Source: an uncultured SAR116 cluster alpha proteobacterium
GTDB lineage: Bacteria; Pseudomonadota; Alphaproteobacteria; Puniceispirillales; Marisalimonadaceae
NCBI GenBank assembly: GCA_902533695.1
Contig: CACAMV010000006.1
Coordinates: forward strand, 1-55,356
Direction: 5' to 3'
DNA: 55,356 bases
Shown: positions 40,235 to 49,520 of the stretch, piece by piece
Layout of the letters: each line of letters starts with the position of its first letter
Numbering within the stretch: position 1 is the first letter of the stretch
The notes under the pieces: model-generated
What the model saw: the letters and a program-made list of their open reading frames with translations, nothing else
Database searches by the model: none
Told to the model about the DNA's origin: nothing
Made by a program: the position numbers and the translations under genes

Positions 40235-40636
40235 CTAAAATTCATATTGAAAAATTGTTGAGTTCAAAATTAATACAAAACATACTAATATTTGAATAAA
40301 ATTTATTATTACAGAACATCTATGTAATATTTCAAATCGTTTAATTTGATTTCTATCTCTAGCGTTATTTATAGCAGGTGTTAAAATCTGTTTTGAAAAA
40401 AGAAAAGTTACGAATAAAAACATAAATGAATAAATGAGAAGCACTGAATTTTCATATAAAGCAGATAAAAGACCAAAAAAACTCAAAAAAATGCCAAAAA
40501 TATAATATCTCGGGAAAAAAAATCTTAGCAATTTCCCAGCATTTTTTTCATTTAAAACTTTAAAAACCGAAGGAGCAACAATTGCAGGGAAAAAAACCAT
40601 GAAACTGAGTATGCTTCCTAAAAAAAATGTAGTCAA
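40235..40636 (-). CDS. DUF4149-like small membrane protein
   Basis: 133 aa, four TM helices, FFPAIVAPSVFKVL...GKLLRFFFPRYY. Confidence 0.65.
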   Translation of the reverse strand: MTTFFLGSILSFMVFFPAIVAPSVFKVLNEKNAGKLLRFFFPRYYIFGIFLSFFGLLSALYENSVLLIYSFMFLFVTFLFSKQILTPAINNARDRNQIKRFEILHRCSVIINFIQILVCFVLILNSTIFQYEF

Positions 40637-40706
40637 AATAAAATCCTTTTTCGTTATAATAAATTTAACTTTAAATGTAGTAAATATTTATTATATAGTT
40701 TTGGTT

Positions 40707-41243
40707 ATGACATTTAAATATGAAGTTGAAATATTAATTCAAGAAAATGAAATTAAAGAAAGAATTGAATCTTTAAGTAATGAAATTAATTATTTTTATA
40801 AAAATTCAAAAAAACTTTTGGTTGTTGGTTTGTTAAGAGGATCTTTTGTGTTTATAGCAGATTTGGCAAGAACAATAAAAATTCCTGTTGAAATCGATTT
40901 TATGACTGTTTCTAGTTATGGAAATGCAATGTCATCTTCTCAAAATGTTAGAATTTTAAGTGACTTAAATACAGATATTAAAAATGTAGATGTTCTTTTA
41001 GTTGAAGACATAGTTGATACTGGGCATACTTTAAATCAAGTTATAAAGTTATTGAATGGAAGAAAACCAAATTCATTGGAAATATGTTGTCTGTTAAATA
41101 AATCATCAAGAAGAGAAACTGAAATAAATCTTAAATGGAGCGGTTTTGACATACCAGATGAATTTGTTGTTGGTTATGGAATAGATTATGCCCAAAATAA
41201 TCGTAATCTGCCTTATATTGGAAAAGTTGTAAGAAAAAATTAG
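40707..41243 (+). CDS. hpt: Hypoxanthine phosphoribosyltransferase
   Basis: LLVVGLLRGSFVFIADLARTI, VLLVEDIVDTGHTL, FVVGYGIDYAQNNRNLPYIGKV; ATG 40707 chosen to remove overlap with upstream gene. Confidence 0.93.
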   Translation: MTFKYEVEILIQENEIKERIESLSNEINYFYKNSKKLLVVGLLRGSFVFIADLARTIKIPVEIDFMTVSSYGNAMSSSQNVRILSDLNTDIKNVDVLLVEDIVDTGHTLNQVIKLLNGRKPNSLEICCLLNKSSRRETEINLKWSGFDIPDEFVVGYGIDYAQNNRNLPYIGKVVRKN

Positions 41244-41245
41244 GA

Positions 41246-41569
41246 TCAATCCAGTCTTTCTTCTATCCAATTCATAAAATTCTTATACCCGTTATCAATC
41301 GGCAACAATAAAATACATGGTATATCATAAGAATGGTTTTCTATAATCAATTTTTCTAACTCTTTGTATTTTTTTTTCTTGGTTTTTAGTATTAAAACTG
41401 ATTCTTTATCAATTTGAATTTGATTGTTCCATTCATAAATTGATTGAATTTTTGGGTACAGATTAGCACATGCAGCAAGCTTACCTTCTATTGCTAATTT
41501 AGCAATGTTCATACCCTCTTTCTCATTCTTTACGGTGATATAAACTAAACTATTATTTTCAAAAGACAT
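41246..41569 (-). CDS. cutA: Divalent cation tolerance protein CutA
   Basis: EGKLAACANLYPKIQSIYEWNNQIQIDKESVLILKT, HSYDIPCILLLPI. Confidence 0.93.
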   Translation of the reverse strand: MSFENNSLVYITVKNEKEGMNIAKLAIEGKLAACANLYPKIQSIYEWNNQIQIDKESVLILKTKKKKYKELEKLIIENHSYDIPCILLLPIDNGYKNFMNWIEERLD

Positions 41570-41574
41570 TTAAA

Positions 41575-42708
41575 TTATTCTCCTGTTTTTAGAACTACTT
41601 TAATTGCATCATCAACTCTCTCTCTTGAATATTTAAGTGCAATTTTCAAATCTTCTAAATTAAAAGTATGAGTATGAATTAATTTTGCATCAAACTTCTT
41701 ATCTTTCATAAAAGACAACGCCCTGTGCGTGGCGCTTTTGCCTTCACCCCTGATCCCATACATATAAATATTGTTTATAACCATATAAGGTATGTTAATT
41801 TTAACCTTATCGTGAGGAAAAGCTGCCAAACAAATTTTTCCTCCTCTATTGGTCATCAAAATTGCATCATTTAAAGCTTGTTCAGTACCTGCACACTCCA
41901 GAACATAATCCACTCCAATATTTCCAGTAATAGATTTTACAACTTCTACTACATTTTTTTCTTTTTTTACATTTAACAAATAATCTGCACCAAGCTTTTT
42001 TCCAATTTTTAATCGTTTATTTCTTGTCCCAACCAGAATCACAGGACTTGCCCCTAAAGATTTTGCTATAGCAACACCCAGCAAGCCTATTGGACCCGGA
42101 CCTATAACAACCAAACTTTCTCCTGAGACTAAACCTCCGAGTTCTGTCAATCCATACATAGAAGTTCCTGCAGTAACAACCAAGGTTGCTTCCTCATCTG
42201 ACATTTCATCTGGAATCTTAATTAATGTATTTATATGATTGATAGCATATTCTTTAAAACCACCATCTGTTGTAAAGCCATTTGCTCGATGTCCTTTATC
42301 ATGCTCTCCATAATTTAAACCATAATTATGACATGACGTATACATTCCCATTCTGCACCTTTTACATTGACCGCACCCAGCATGGATTTCAACAGTAACT
42401 CTATCTCCAATATTAAATTCATTTACACATGGACCTAGTGCAACAATGGTTCCCATATATTCATGACCTGGGGTAAAATTTTTGTTAAATGGGAGCCCAC
42501 CCTCAATCATGGCTGGAGGGCCATGACTAATAACATCTAAGTCTGTTGCACAAATTGCTACTGCGTCTATCCTAACTAAAACTTCGGAGAAACTAGGCAT
42601 CGGTACATTTTTTTTAACCAATTTCAATTCATTAGGATTACATAAAACCCATGCTTTCATTTTTTTGGGAATTGGATAATTTTCAGAGGTTTTAATCAAA
42701 TTTTTCAT
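41575..42708 (-). CDS. Zinc-dependent medium-chain alcohol/polyol dehydrogenase
   Basis: CATDLDVISHG, GHEYMGTIVALG, structural Zn CGQCKRCRMGMYTSC, GPGPIGLLGVAIAKSLGA. Confidence 0.9.
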   Translation of the reverse strand: MKNLIKTSENYPIPKKMKAWVLCNPNELKLVKKNVPMPSFSEVLVRIDAVAICATDLDVISHGPPAMIEGGLPFNKNFTPGHEYMGTIVALGPCVNEFNIGDRVTVEIHAGCGQCKRCRMGMYTSCHNYGLNYGEHDKGHRANGFTTDGGFKEYAINHINTLIKIPDEMSDEEATLVVTAGTSMYGLTELGGLVSGESLVVIGPGPIGLLGVAIAKSLGASPVILVGTRNKRLKIGKKLGADYLLNVKKEKNVVEVVKSITGNIGVDYVLECAGTEQALNDAILMTNRGGKICLAAFPHDKVKINIPYMVINNIYMYGIRGEGKSATHRALSFMKDKKFDAKLIHTHTFNLEDLKIALKYSRERVDDAIKVVLKTGE

Positions 42709-42764
42709 AATTTAATAAACTTTTTCACCTTTATTTCGTTAAGTCAAGTTTAAGAAATTTAAAC

Positions 42765-42795
42765 ACATGGAGCATCTTTGTTTAAGGCTCCATGT
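42765..42795. other. Inverted repeat / hairpin between dapA-like and adh genes
   Basis: ACATGGAGC...GCTCCATGT (9-bp arms, 13-nt spacer with additional CTT/AAG pairing). Confidence 0.55.
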
Positions 42796-42863
42796 ATCTA
42801 AATTAATAGAGGAGGAAAATGTTTAAATTACTTATCCTATTAAACGACAAAGAACCAAAATGT

Positions 42864-43784
42864 TTAATTTAAATATTTTTTTTGAAGAGAAATTATATTT
42901 TTAATATTTAATTTTGCTTCTTCTAACTGAAACTTATCAAGATTTTGAATTTCACCTCTGCAAACACTTGTCTTAAATATACCTTCTTGAACTCTTAACA
43001 TTTTTGAAAACATTATTGAGATATTGATGTGTTGATGAGTAAATGAAATAACTGGTAATATTAAATTAAATATTTCCCTTGCTTCTCTATAATTACCCTG
43101 TGATGCGTAATTATATATTGCATTGAAAATAACTTCCATTGTAGATGGAATAAATGAATGAACTCCTCTTGAAATAGCTTCAATTAGTCCTGTTACAGCC
43201 CAACCACCACTTAAATGCAAAGAGCCATTTGTTTTTTTTATTATTCTTGAATATTTAGGTCCAGAATTTACCACTTCTATTTTTAATGCTTTAAATTTTT
43301 CTACTTCTTTAAAAATTTTAAGAATATCACCATCTGACAGACCTTCATTATGCCACGACAAATCTTGTATCATCAAATTTTCTGGACCTGATGAACTTAT
43401 TTCCTTAAAACATTCTAGTAACTTTTCACCTGAAAGATTTTCAGGTGCCTGGACCAAAAACCATCTGGCTCCTTTTGACTTAGCAGCGACAGATAATTTT
43501 ACTCTATCATTTTGATTAGAAGCACTGCAACCTATTATAACTGGAATCTTATCAGCAACATAATTTAAAGTAAAATCCATGAGCTCAATTTTTTCTTCAA
43601 AGTTTAAATTTTGTGTTTCACCAGCTACAGCACCCACAAGCATACCTGAACATTTAGATTTTATAGTGTGATCTAGTAATTTTTTTAGACTATCAAAATC
43701 AATTGATTCATCTGGATTAAATGGCGTATGTAAACTGGGTACAATTCCATTTAATTCTGAATTTAATTTTCTAATGTTTTTCAT
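42864..43784 (-). CDS. Dihydrodipicolinate synthase (DapA/NAL) family protein, divergent active site
   Basis: LNGIVPSLHTPFNPDESIDFDSLKKLLDHTIKSKCSGMLVGAVAGETQNLNFEEK; TIM-barrel DapA family layout. Confidence 0.85.
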   Translation of the reverse strand: MKNIRKLNSELNGIVPSLHTPFNPDESIDFDSLKKLLDHTIKSKCSGMLVGAVAGETQNLNFEEKIELMDFTLNYVADKIPVIIGCSASNQNDRVKLSVAAKSKGARWFLVQAPENLSGEKLLECFKEISSSGPENLMIQDLSWHNEGLSDGDILKIFKEVEKFKALKIEVVNSGPKYSRIIKKTNGSLHLSGGWAVTGLIEAISRGVHSFIPSTMEVIFNAIYNYASQGNYREAREIFNLILPVISFTHQHINISIMFSKMLRVQEGIFKTSVCRGEIQNLDKFQLEEAKLNIKNIISLQKKYLN

Positions 43785-44113
43785 CAGCCAATTATTGTTC
43801 CATTTTTAACTTTTTCATCAATAGTTAGTAATTTAATCCCACTTTTTGTAATTCCACCTAAAACAAGAACTTCTGATATAACTCCGGCAATTTGCTTCGG
43901 TGGGAAATTAGTAACTGCAATAACTTGTAAACCAACAAGTTCATTTAAATTATAATTAGTAATTTGTGCTGAAGTTTTTTTTATACCTATATTGGGACCA
44001 AAATCTATATTTAAAACAAAAGCTGGATTGGTTGCTTTTACATTTTTTTCACTAGATAAAATTGTTCCCACATTTATCTTAAATTTTATAAAATTTGCAA
44101 AACTTATTTCCAT
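43784..44113 (-). CDS. csaA: tRNA-binding domain protein, CsaA-like
   Basis: IKINVGTI, NPAFVLNIDFGPNIGIKKTSAQITNYN, QVIAVTNFPPKQIAGVISEVLVLGG. Confidence 0.93.
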   Translation of the reverse strand: MEISFANFIKFKINVGTILSSEKNVKATNPAFVLNIDFGPNIGIKKTSAQITNYNLNELVGLQVIAVTNFPPKQIAGVISEVLVLGGITKSGIKLLTIDEKVKNGTIIG

Positions 44114-44128
44114 TTTATTTTTTTCAAA

Positions 44129-44479
44129 TCAAATTAATTTGAATTTTTTAATTGATTCTTTATCTGACATTTTAACAACTTTATTTGAGTTTAAAAAAGC
44201 TCCATCTTCAATTATTAAATTTCTATAAATCAAATCACCTTTCAATTTTCCTTTTGATTTAATATGTATTTTTTCCGTTTCAACATCTGCCTGAATTTTA
44301 CCTTCAACAACTAGTGATCGTGCTACAATTTTACCAGAAAAATTTCCAGTCACGCCGACTATCAACTCATCAACACAAAATGTACCATTAACATTTCCTA
44401 AAATAAAAACTTTGCCTGATCCGCTATAATTACCTATAAATAGGTCATGAATTAAAATTTGAGTATTAAAATTTTGCAT
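44129..44479 (-). CDS. Bactofilin family polymer-forming cytoskeletal protein
   Basis: Repeating beta-helix: ILGNVNGTFCVDELIVGVTGNFSGKIVARSLVVEGKIQADVETEKIHIKSKGKLKGDLIYRNLIIEDGAFL. Confidence 0.9.
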   Translation of the reverse strand: MQNFNTQILIHDLFIGNYSGSGKVFILGNVNGTFCVDELIVGVTGNFSGKIVARSLVVEGKIQADVETEKIHIKSKGKLKGDLIYRNLIIEDGAFLNSNKVVKMSDKESIKKFKLI

Positions 44480-44501
44480 AATTTTCTCAATATTTCCTAG
44501 G

Positions 44502-44657
44502 CTACTGTTTAAACAATAATCTTAAAAATAAATTAATCAAATTTCTTACACCAATATTTGTAATTATAAAATTAAATAATTTTCTAATCTTAGGATATTT
44601 TAATGCTACAAAAAAAATAAATGATAATGTGAAGGCTAAAATTATGATTTTTGTCAT
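44502..44657 (-). CDS. Small (51 aa) predicted membrane protein, not in the supplied ORF track
   Basis: MTKIIILAFTLSFIFFVALKYPKIRKLFNFIITNIGVRNLINLFLRLLFKQ; N-terminal hydrophobic helix plus basic amphipathic tail. Confidence 0.4.
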   Translation of the reverse strand: MTKIIILAFTLSFIFFVALKYPKIRKLFNFIITNIGVRNLINLFLRLLFKQ

Positions 44658-44702
44658 CTTAAAACTTGTAAAAAATTCAATTTTATTATTACATACGATT
44701 TT

Positions 44703-44831
44703 ATGAATAGTAACACAAAATATTTAATTTGTTTTTGGGTATTCGCTGCAATTTTAATTGTTTTATTTTTGCCTTACATCGCACAACAAAACCAGATAAT
44801 TCAAAAAATATTATCTTTTTGTGGATTTTAA
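44703..44831 (+). CDS. Small (42 aa) predicted membrane protein, not in the supplied ORF track
   Basis: MNSNTKYLICFWVFAAILIVLFLPYIAQQNQIIQKILSFCGF; one TM helix; stop overlaps the cyclase gene end by 4 nt. Confidence 0.35.
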   Translation: MNSNTKYLICFWVFAAILIVLFLPYIAQQNQIIQKILSFCGF

Positions 44832-46567
44832 ACACTCTGTGAAAAATCAATTAATTTATCATTTAACAATTTGTTTGGTATGTGAAACCTGTCTACAACT
44901 TTATGCCATTCAATAGATGAAAATGAATTTTTAAACTCATTGTATTCTTTTGTTTCCAAAAAATTTTGATTTAACTTTGACCTTGCATATAAAATCAATA
45001 AACATGATCTTTCATCTATTTTTCTTAATTTTAAACTCAAATCAATTATTTTTTCATAATTTTCATCAAAGAAGTAACCAAGAATCAAATCCTTAATTCT
45101 ATTGTCCGATGTAGATTGTCCCTGTGGGATGGGGTCTAGTTCAAATGCTTTGTTAAGTAGTTCTAATCCTTGTTCAACTTTATTTACTCTAACCAAAACC
45201 TCGCCAAATCCTGACAAAACTCTTGGATCATTTGGAACCATCTTATATGCCTTTTGCCCATGATCTTCAGCTAAAACATAGTCATGGTTACTCAAATATA
45301 CTGCAGACAACATTCTATGACATTCAAAATCATTCTCATTACATTCCAAGGCTTTTTCAATATTTAACTTTGCTTCTTCCATTAATAATTCTGGATTTTC
45401 CAAATAACCTCTAAACATTGCTTGTCCAAGAGTACAAACTTTCCAAGCATAAGCTTGAGCATTGTTGGAGTCTGCCTCTATTGCTTTATCAAAATATTTA
45501 AGGGCTTCAGAATTAGATTCTTTGTTAAATAGATGATGTTTTTCTTTACCTCTTAACAAATACTCATATGAAGTCATGTTTTCAGTAGGTTTTCTTTTTG
45601 ATCTTTGTAGTGAATTTATTTCTATTTCACCCAATAAAGCAATTGAAATTTTTCGAACAATTTCGTCTTGCACATCAAAAATATCTTCAAGAACTCTATC
45701 ATATTTATTACTCCATACAACACTTTCATCTTTAGCATCACTTAATTCAATATTTATTCTTACTCTTTTCCCAGAAGCCCTAATGCTCCCATTAACAATA
45801 AAATCTATATTAAAGGATTCTGAAAATTCCTTGATATCATTATAATTTTCTTTATAGCTGACAGTTGTTTGTCTTGAAATGATATCAAATTCTTTCATCA
45901 TAGAAAATTCAGTAATTAAATCTTCTACAATGCCATCAACCAAAAAACCACTGTCCTCATCATTACTTGTATTGGCAAATGGCAATATAGCAAATTTTTG
46001 TTTTTTATCAGTTGCAACTTTAAATAATTTTTTTTCAAGTTTTTTCCCTGATCCAAGGATTGAAAATACCTCAAATTTGTCAGAAATATTTTTAAGTTCT
46101 ACCTCTCCTATGGATACGATTTTTTCATCTATCCTTTTGCTAACTTGTTGTTCGACAACCTTGGATATTAGAATTTCATCAGGAAAACACTGGCTTTCTA
46201 GACGAGAGGCAACATTGACGCCATTTCCGTAAATATTATCGCCTTCAATGATCACATCATCAACATGAACACCCACTCTCCATGATAACTTAGGCTCAAT
46301 GTCAGTTTCTTTGTTAAATTTTTTGATATCAGTTTGAAATAAAATTGCTGCCTTAATACATTCTACTGGGCTATCAAATTCAGCAATAACAGAATCTCCT
46401 GCCGTATGAAATATTCTTCCATTATTGTCTTCTATTTTTTGGTCAATGAATTTCCTGCAAGCATTTAAACTTTTTAATGTTTTTTCTTCTTGAGTTTCCA
46501 TGTGTTTGCTAAAAGAAACACAATCTGTAGCAAGAATAGTGGCTAACTTTCTTTTTATATTTGACAA
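44828..46567 (-). CDS. Class III adenylate/guanylate cyclase domain protein with C-terminal TPR repeats
   Basis: LATDCVSFSKHM, FHTAGDSVIAEF, GNGVNVASRLES catalytic motifs; central FLVDGIVEDLITEFSMMKEFDIISRQTT region; TPR-like repeats. Confidence 0.93.
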   Translation of the reverse strand: MSNIKRKLATILATDCVSFSKHMETQEEKTLKSLNACRKFIDQKIEDNNGRIFHTAGDSVIAEFDSPVECIKAAILFQTDIKKFNKETDIEPKLSWRVGVHVDDVIIEGDNIYGNGVNVASRLESQCFPDEILISKVVEQQVSKRIDEKIVSIGEVELKNISDKFEVFSILGSGKKLEKKLFKVATDKKQKFAILPFANTSNDEDSGFLVDGIVEDLITEFSMMKEFDIISRQTTVSYKENYNDIKEFSESFNIDFIVNGSIRASGKRVRINIELSDAKDESVVWSNKYDRVLEDIFDVQDEIVRKISIALLGEIEINSLQRSKRKPTENMTSYEYLLRGKEKHHLFNKESNSEALKYFDKAIEADSNNAQAYAWKVCTLGQAMFRGYLENPELLMEEAKLNIEKALECNENDFECHRMLSAVYLSNHDYVLAEDHGQKAYKMVPNDPRVLSGFGEVLVRVNKVEQGLELLNKAFELDPIPQGQSTSDNRIKDLILGYFFDENYEKIIDLSLKLRKIDERSCLLILYARSKLNQNFLETKEYNEFKNSFSSIEWHKVVDRFHIPNKLLNDKLIDFSQSV

Positions 46568-46649
46568 ATTTCTACCTCAAATTAGTAAAGTACTTATTGT
46601 ACAAAATAATTTTTAAACATATATTACAATACCTATTTCTTAAAGTTTT

Positions 46650-47246
46650 TTGCAAATGAAAAAATCGTTAAAAATACTAATATTTCTTTCTTCTTTATTT
46701 TTTTTAATTATTGTTTTTTTTTCTTCTTTTTATTTAGTAGAAAAAAATAGTAAGCTCAATATTAATGATTCCTTAAAAAATGTTAATCTTATATCGCATC
46801 AGGGTTTAGATATTAAAAATTTAAAACTTAATGATTTTCCTATTCTAATGTTTTTCGGTTTTACTCATTGCCCTGAAGTTTGTCCTACAACACTTAACAA
46901 ACTTGAAAATATTATTTCAGATGTAAATACCAATAACAAAAAGATAAAAATTATTTTTGTTACCTTAGATCCTGAAAGGGATACGGTCCAAAATCTTAAT
47001 GATTATCTGCAACAATTTGATGAACTGGTAATAGGATTAACTGGTAAAATTGATGAAATTAGAAAATTTGCAAAAAAGTGGAACATTTATTGGGAAAAAA
47101 TTTATTATGATAACAATGATTATAATATAAATCACACAGCATCTGTTTTCATGATAAATGAAAAAGGTAATTTTATAGGCACTATTGCCTGGGGTGAGAA
47201 TATGGAATCTTCAAGGTTAAAAATCAAAAATTTAATTAAAAATTAG
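46650..47246 (+). CDS. SCO1/SenC family copper chaperone
   Basis: MFFGFTHCPEVCPTTLNKL (CxxxC), INHTASVFMINEKG. Confidence 0.95.
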   Translation: MQMKKSLKILIFLSSLFFLIIVFFSSFYLVEKNSKLNINDSLKNVNLISHQGLDIKNLKLNDFPILMFFGFTHCPEVCPTTLNKLENIISDVNTNNKKIKIIFVTLDPERDTVQNLNDYLQQFDELVIGLTGKIDEIRKFAKKWNIYWEKIYYDNNDYNINHTASVFMINEKGNFIGTIAWGENMESSRLKIKNLIKN

Positions 47247-47247
47247 A

Positions 47248-48000
47248 TTAATTTTCAATTTTATAACCATATTCTTTAATTATACTTTTTACCCTAGTAG
47301 TTCTCAAAAATCTCAAAAATATTTTTGAAAATTTTTTCTTCCTCCCCATAGATAACAAAACAGCATCTTGTTTAATATTTGTAAAAAGTTTTTCAGGGAT
47401 ATCTAAAAATAATCCCTTGTTTATTCTAGTTTGAAATTTTTTCTTGTCTGAGAAAGAAATAAACCCAGAATCTGCATTTCTTGAATACAAAAATGACACT
47501 ACTTGATTTATGTTATTAGCCAAAACAATTTTTTTTTGTAATTTTTCCCAAACGTTAATGTTTTTTAATACTTCCTTAGATGCTTTTCCATATGGTGAAA
47601 ATTTTGGATTGGCTATTGCCAAAATGTTTATCTTATTTTTTTTAAAAAAATTCAAGAAATTTTCCTGAACAGAAACTTGATTGGATGTCCAAAAAACTAG
47701 TTTGCCAATAGCGTATGTAAATTGAGTTTTAGGTATGATAAAGTTTTCATCAAGTAATTTTGGAGTTTTTTGATCTGCAGACAAAAAAATGTCTAAAGGA
47801 GCTCTATTAATAATTTGAGCATAAAGATGTGAAGAAGATCCTTTAACAATTATTAATTCTACAAGATTTTCTTCTTCAAATAATCTTTTAATTTCCTTCA
47901 TTGGTTCAATAAAATTTGATGCTACAGCAATATTTATTGATTGTTTTGCATTTGTTTGAAAATTAAATAATATAATCAATAAGAAAAAAAAAAATCTCAT
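47248..48000 (-). CDS. Molybdate-type ABC transporter substrate-binding protein (ModA-like), no modBC nearby
   Basis: INIAVASNFIEPMKEIKRLFEEE, GSSSHLYAQIINRAPLDIFLSAD, SGFISFSD. Confidence 0.88.
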   Translation of the reverse strand: MRFFFFLLIILFNFQTNAKQSINIAVASNFIEPMKEIKRLFEEENLVELIIVKGSSSHLYAQIINRAPLDIFLSADQKTPKLLDENFIIPKTQFTYAIGKLVFWTSNQVSVQENFLNFFKKNKINILAIANPKFSPYGKASKEVLKNINVWEKLQKKIVLANNINQVVSFLYSRNADSGFISFSDKKKFQTRINKGLFLDIPEKLFTNIKQDAVLLSMGRKKKFSKIFLRFLRTTRVKSIIKEYGYKIEN

Positions 48001-48002
48001 TT

Positions 48003-48326
48003 TTATTTAAAATTAATTCCAAAGTCTTTAAAATCTGATGTCATTTCAACTTCGCATTGACCTTCAGTACGTGTTACCTGTCCACCCATTTCTTTTATTT
48101 CATTCCAGAATTGATTAGAATTTTCTTTTCTAGTTTTTTCTACTGATTTTTTGCTTTCAAAAACGTGAAATATATCAATCTCATTTTCTGACCTTTCCAT
48201 GAAACATCTTAAAATTAGGCCATTGCCTGATAAAAACAAATAGCTACTCCACTGTTTTAAACTAAGAACAATAGAATTCTTTGCTAGCTTGTTTTGTACT
48301 TTAATTTTTACAATTACTGCATACAT
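48003..48326 (-). CDS. Small protein, possible antibiotic-biosynthesis-monooxygenase-like alpha/beta barrel
   Basis: 107 aa; pattern only, weak family recognition. Confidence 0.4.
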   Translation of the reverse strand: MYAVIVKIKVQNKLAKNSIVLSLKQWSSYLFLSGNGLILRCFMERSENEIDIFHVFESKKSVEKTRKENSNQFWNEIKEMGGQVTRTEGQCEVEMTSDFKDFGINFK

Positions 48327-48341
48327 GAAAACCTCATTATT

Positions 48342-49121
48342 TTATAAAATTGTTTTAATCTCATCATTTTCTTTTACAACTCCATCTTTAATGACTTTAC
48401 AATATACACCTAAATCAAAATGACCAAAATGTTTGTTCAACTCGAAAGGTATATTTATATCTCTTTCCCCATTATCTGGATTTACTGTTGTTGCACGACA
48501 TCTTTGTGTTCTTTTAAAAACCTGGAACTCAGCGGTACCTATAACTATTTTTTTTCCAATCCAATCAAATTCTTCCCAAGACTCATCCCCAATAAAATTA
48601 AAATTTCCTCTAAAACGAAGAAAATTAATTTTTTTACCTATTTTTTTTTCAAAATCTTTTATAGTCTCTATATTAATTAGAGAAATTGCTTTTTCAGAAA
48701 TATCTGAAAAAGAATGTTTCGCAAATTCATTTTTTTCTGATCTGTCTTTAACTAATTTTGGTTTTTTTTTAAAGTCAATATTTAAAAAAGAACAAAAGAA
48801 TTCTGAGAGTTTGTTTAAATGATTTTTATCTGCAAGAGAACCTGAAAAACATAATTTGTTTTTGAAGTATAATTTTAAATTCTCATTTTCTATATCTAGC
48901 GAAAAGCTTAGCAAAGCAAGTTTTTCATTTTTAACTAGAGCAAGAAAATTTGTTTTTCTTAAAAATTCTGGAGAATTTTCATTTATTTGTGTTTCATACC
49001 TTGCCAAAGCGAATTTTCTATCACCCAATATCGAAGCACCTGACTTAACATTTACTTCTTTCAAAAACTCTCCAGGCAAACCTTTGATTGGATAACGAAT
49101 TATATTTTTTAATGTTCTCAT
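48342..49121 (-). CDS. MOSC domain-containing protein
   Basis: IIRYPIKGLPGEFLKEVNVKSGASILGDRKFALAR, FQVFKRTQRCRATTVNPDNGERDINIP. Confidence 0.93.
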   Translation of the reverse strand: MRTLKNIIRYPIKGLPGEFLKEVNVKSGASILGDRKFALARYETQINENSPEFLRKTNFLALVKNEKLALLSFSLDIENENLKLYFKNKLCFSGSLADKNHLNKLSEFFCSFLNIDFKKKPKLVKDRSEKNEFAKHSFSDISEKAISLINIETIKDFEKKIGKKINFLRFRGNFNFIGDESWEEFDWIGKKIVIGTAEFQVFKRTQRCRATTVNPDNGERDINIPFELNKHFGHFDLGVYCKVIKDGVVKENDEIKTIL

Positions 49122-49187
49122 TTATAATTATTTTATTTAAAAATTATTAACAAAAATGCATTTATTATTGTAGCATTAGAAAAAACA

Positions 49188-49511
49188 ATGTTAATAGAAA
49201 ATTATATGACTATTTTAAGAATAACTATAAGAACTTTCCAAAATCAAGATCATGCAGAGATGTTTTTATTGATGAGTGAGAAAATAGCAGAAGAGGCTTC
49301 AAAAACAGTTTTAAAATTTAATGTTAAAATAATACAAAGCCCAACACAAAAAAATCAGGTTACTAGCGTCTGGGAATATGATGATGAAAAACATATGCGA
49401 GAAGTTAGAAAATATTTATCAAAGAACAATAGTATACCAAACTCTTTAGCCCCTAAAGAAATTGTTTATTTAGGTGAAATAAAAGTTTCTAAATTATCTA
49501 AAGCAAGCTGA
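49188..49511 (+). CDS. Hypothetical protein, ABM-like small alpha/beta domain; start may be the internal ATG at 49206
   Basis: ORF coherent with flanking genes; weak similarity only. Confidence 0.45.
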   Translation: MLIENYMTILRITIRTFQNQDHAEMFLLMSEKIAEEASKTVLKFNVKIIQSPTQKNQVTSVWEYDDEKHMREVRKYLSKNNSIPNSLAPKEIVYLGEIKVSKLSKAS

Positions 49512-49520
49512 GAGTGTAAA

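Noticed and set aside
45223-46232. Plus-strand ORFs antisense to the cyclase gene (45223-45414, 45576-45845, 45879-46232)
   Set aside because: Cyclase/TPR motifs on the minus strand are unambiguous; antisense products look like reversed AT-rich coding.
48420-49095. Plus-strand ORFs antisense to the MOSC gene
   Set aside because: MOSC motifs on the minus strand are clear; antisense translations are Phe/Ser-rich artefacts.
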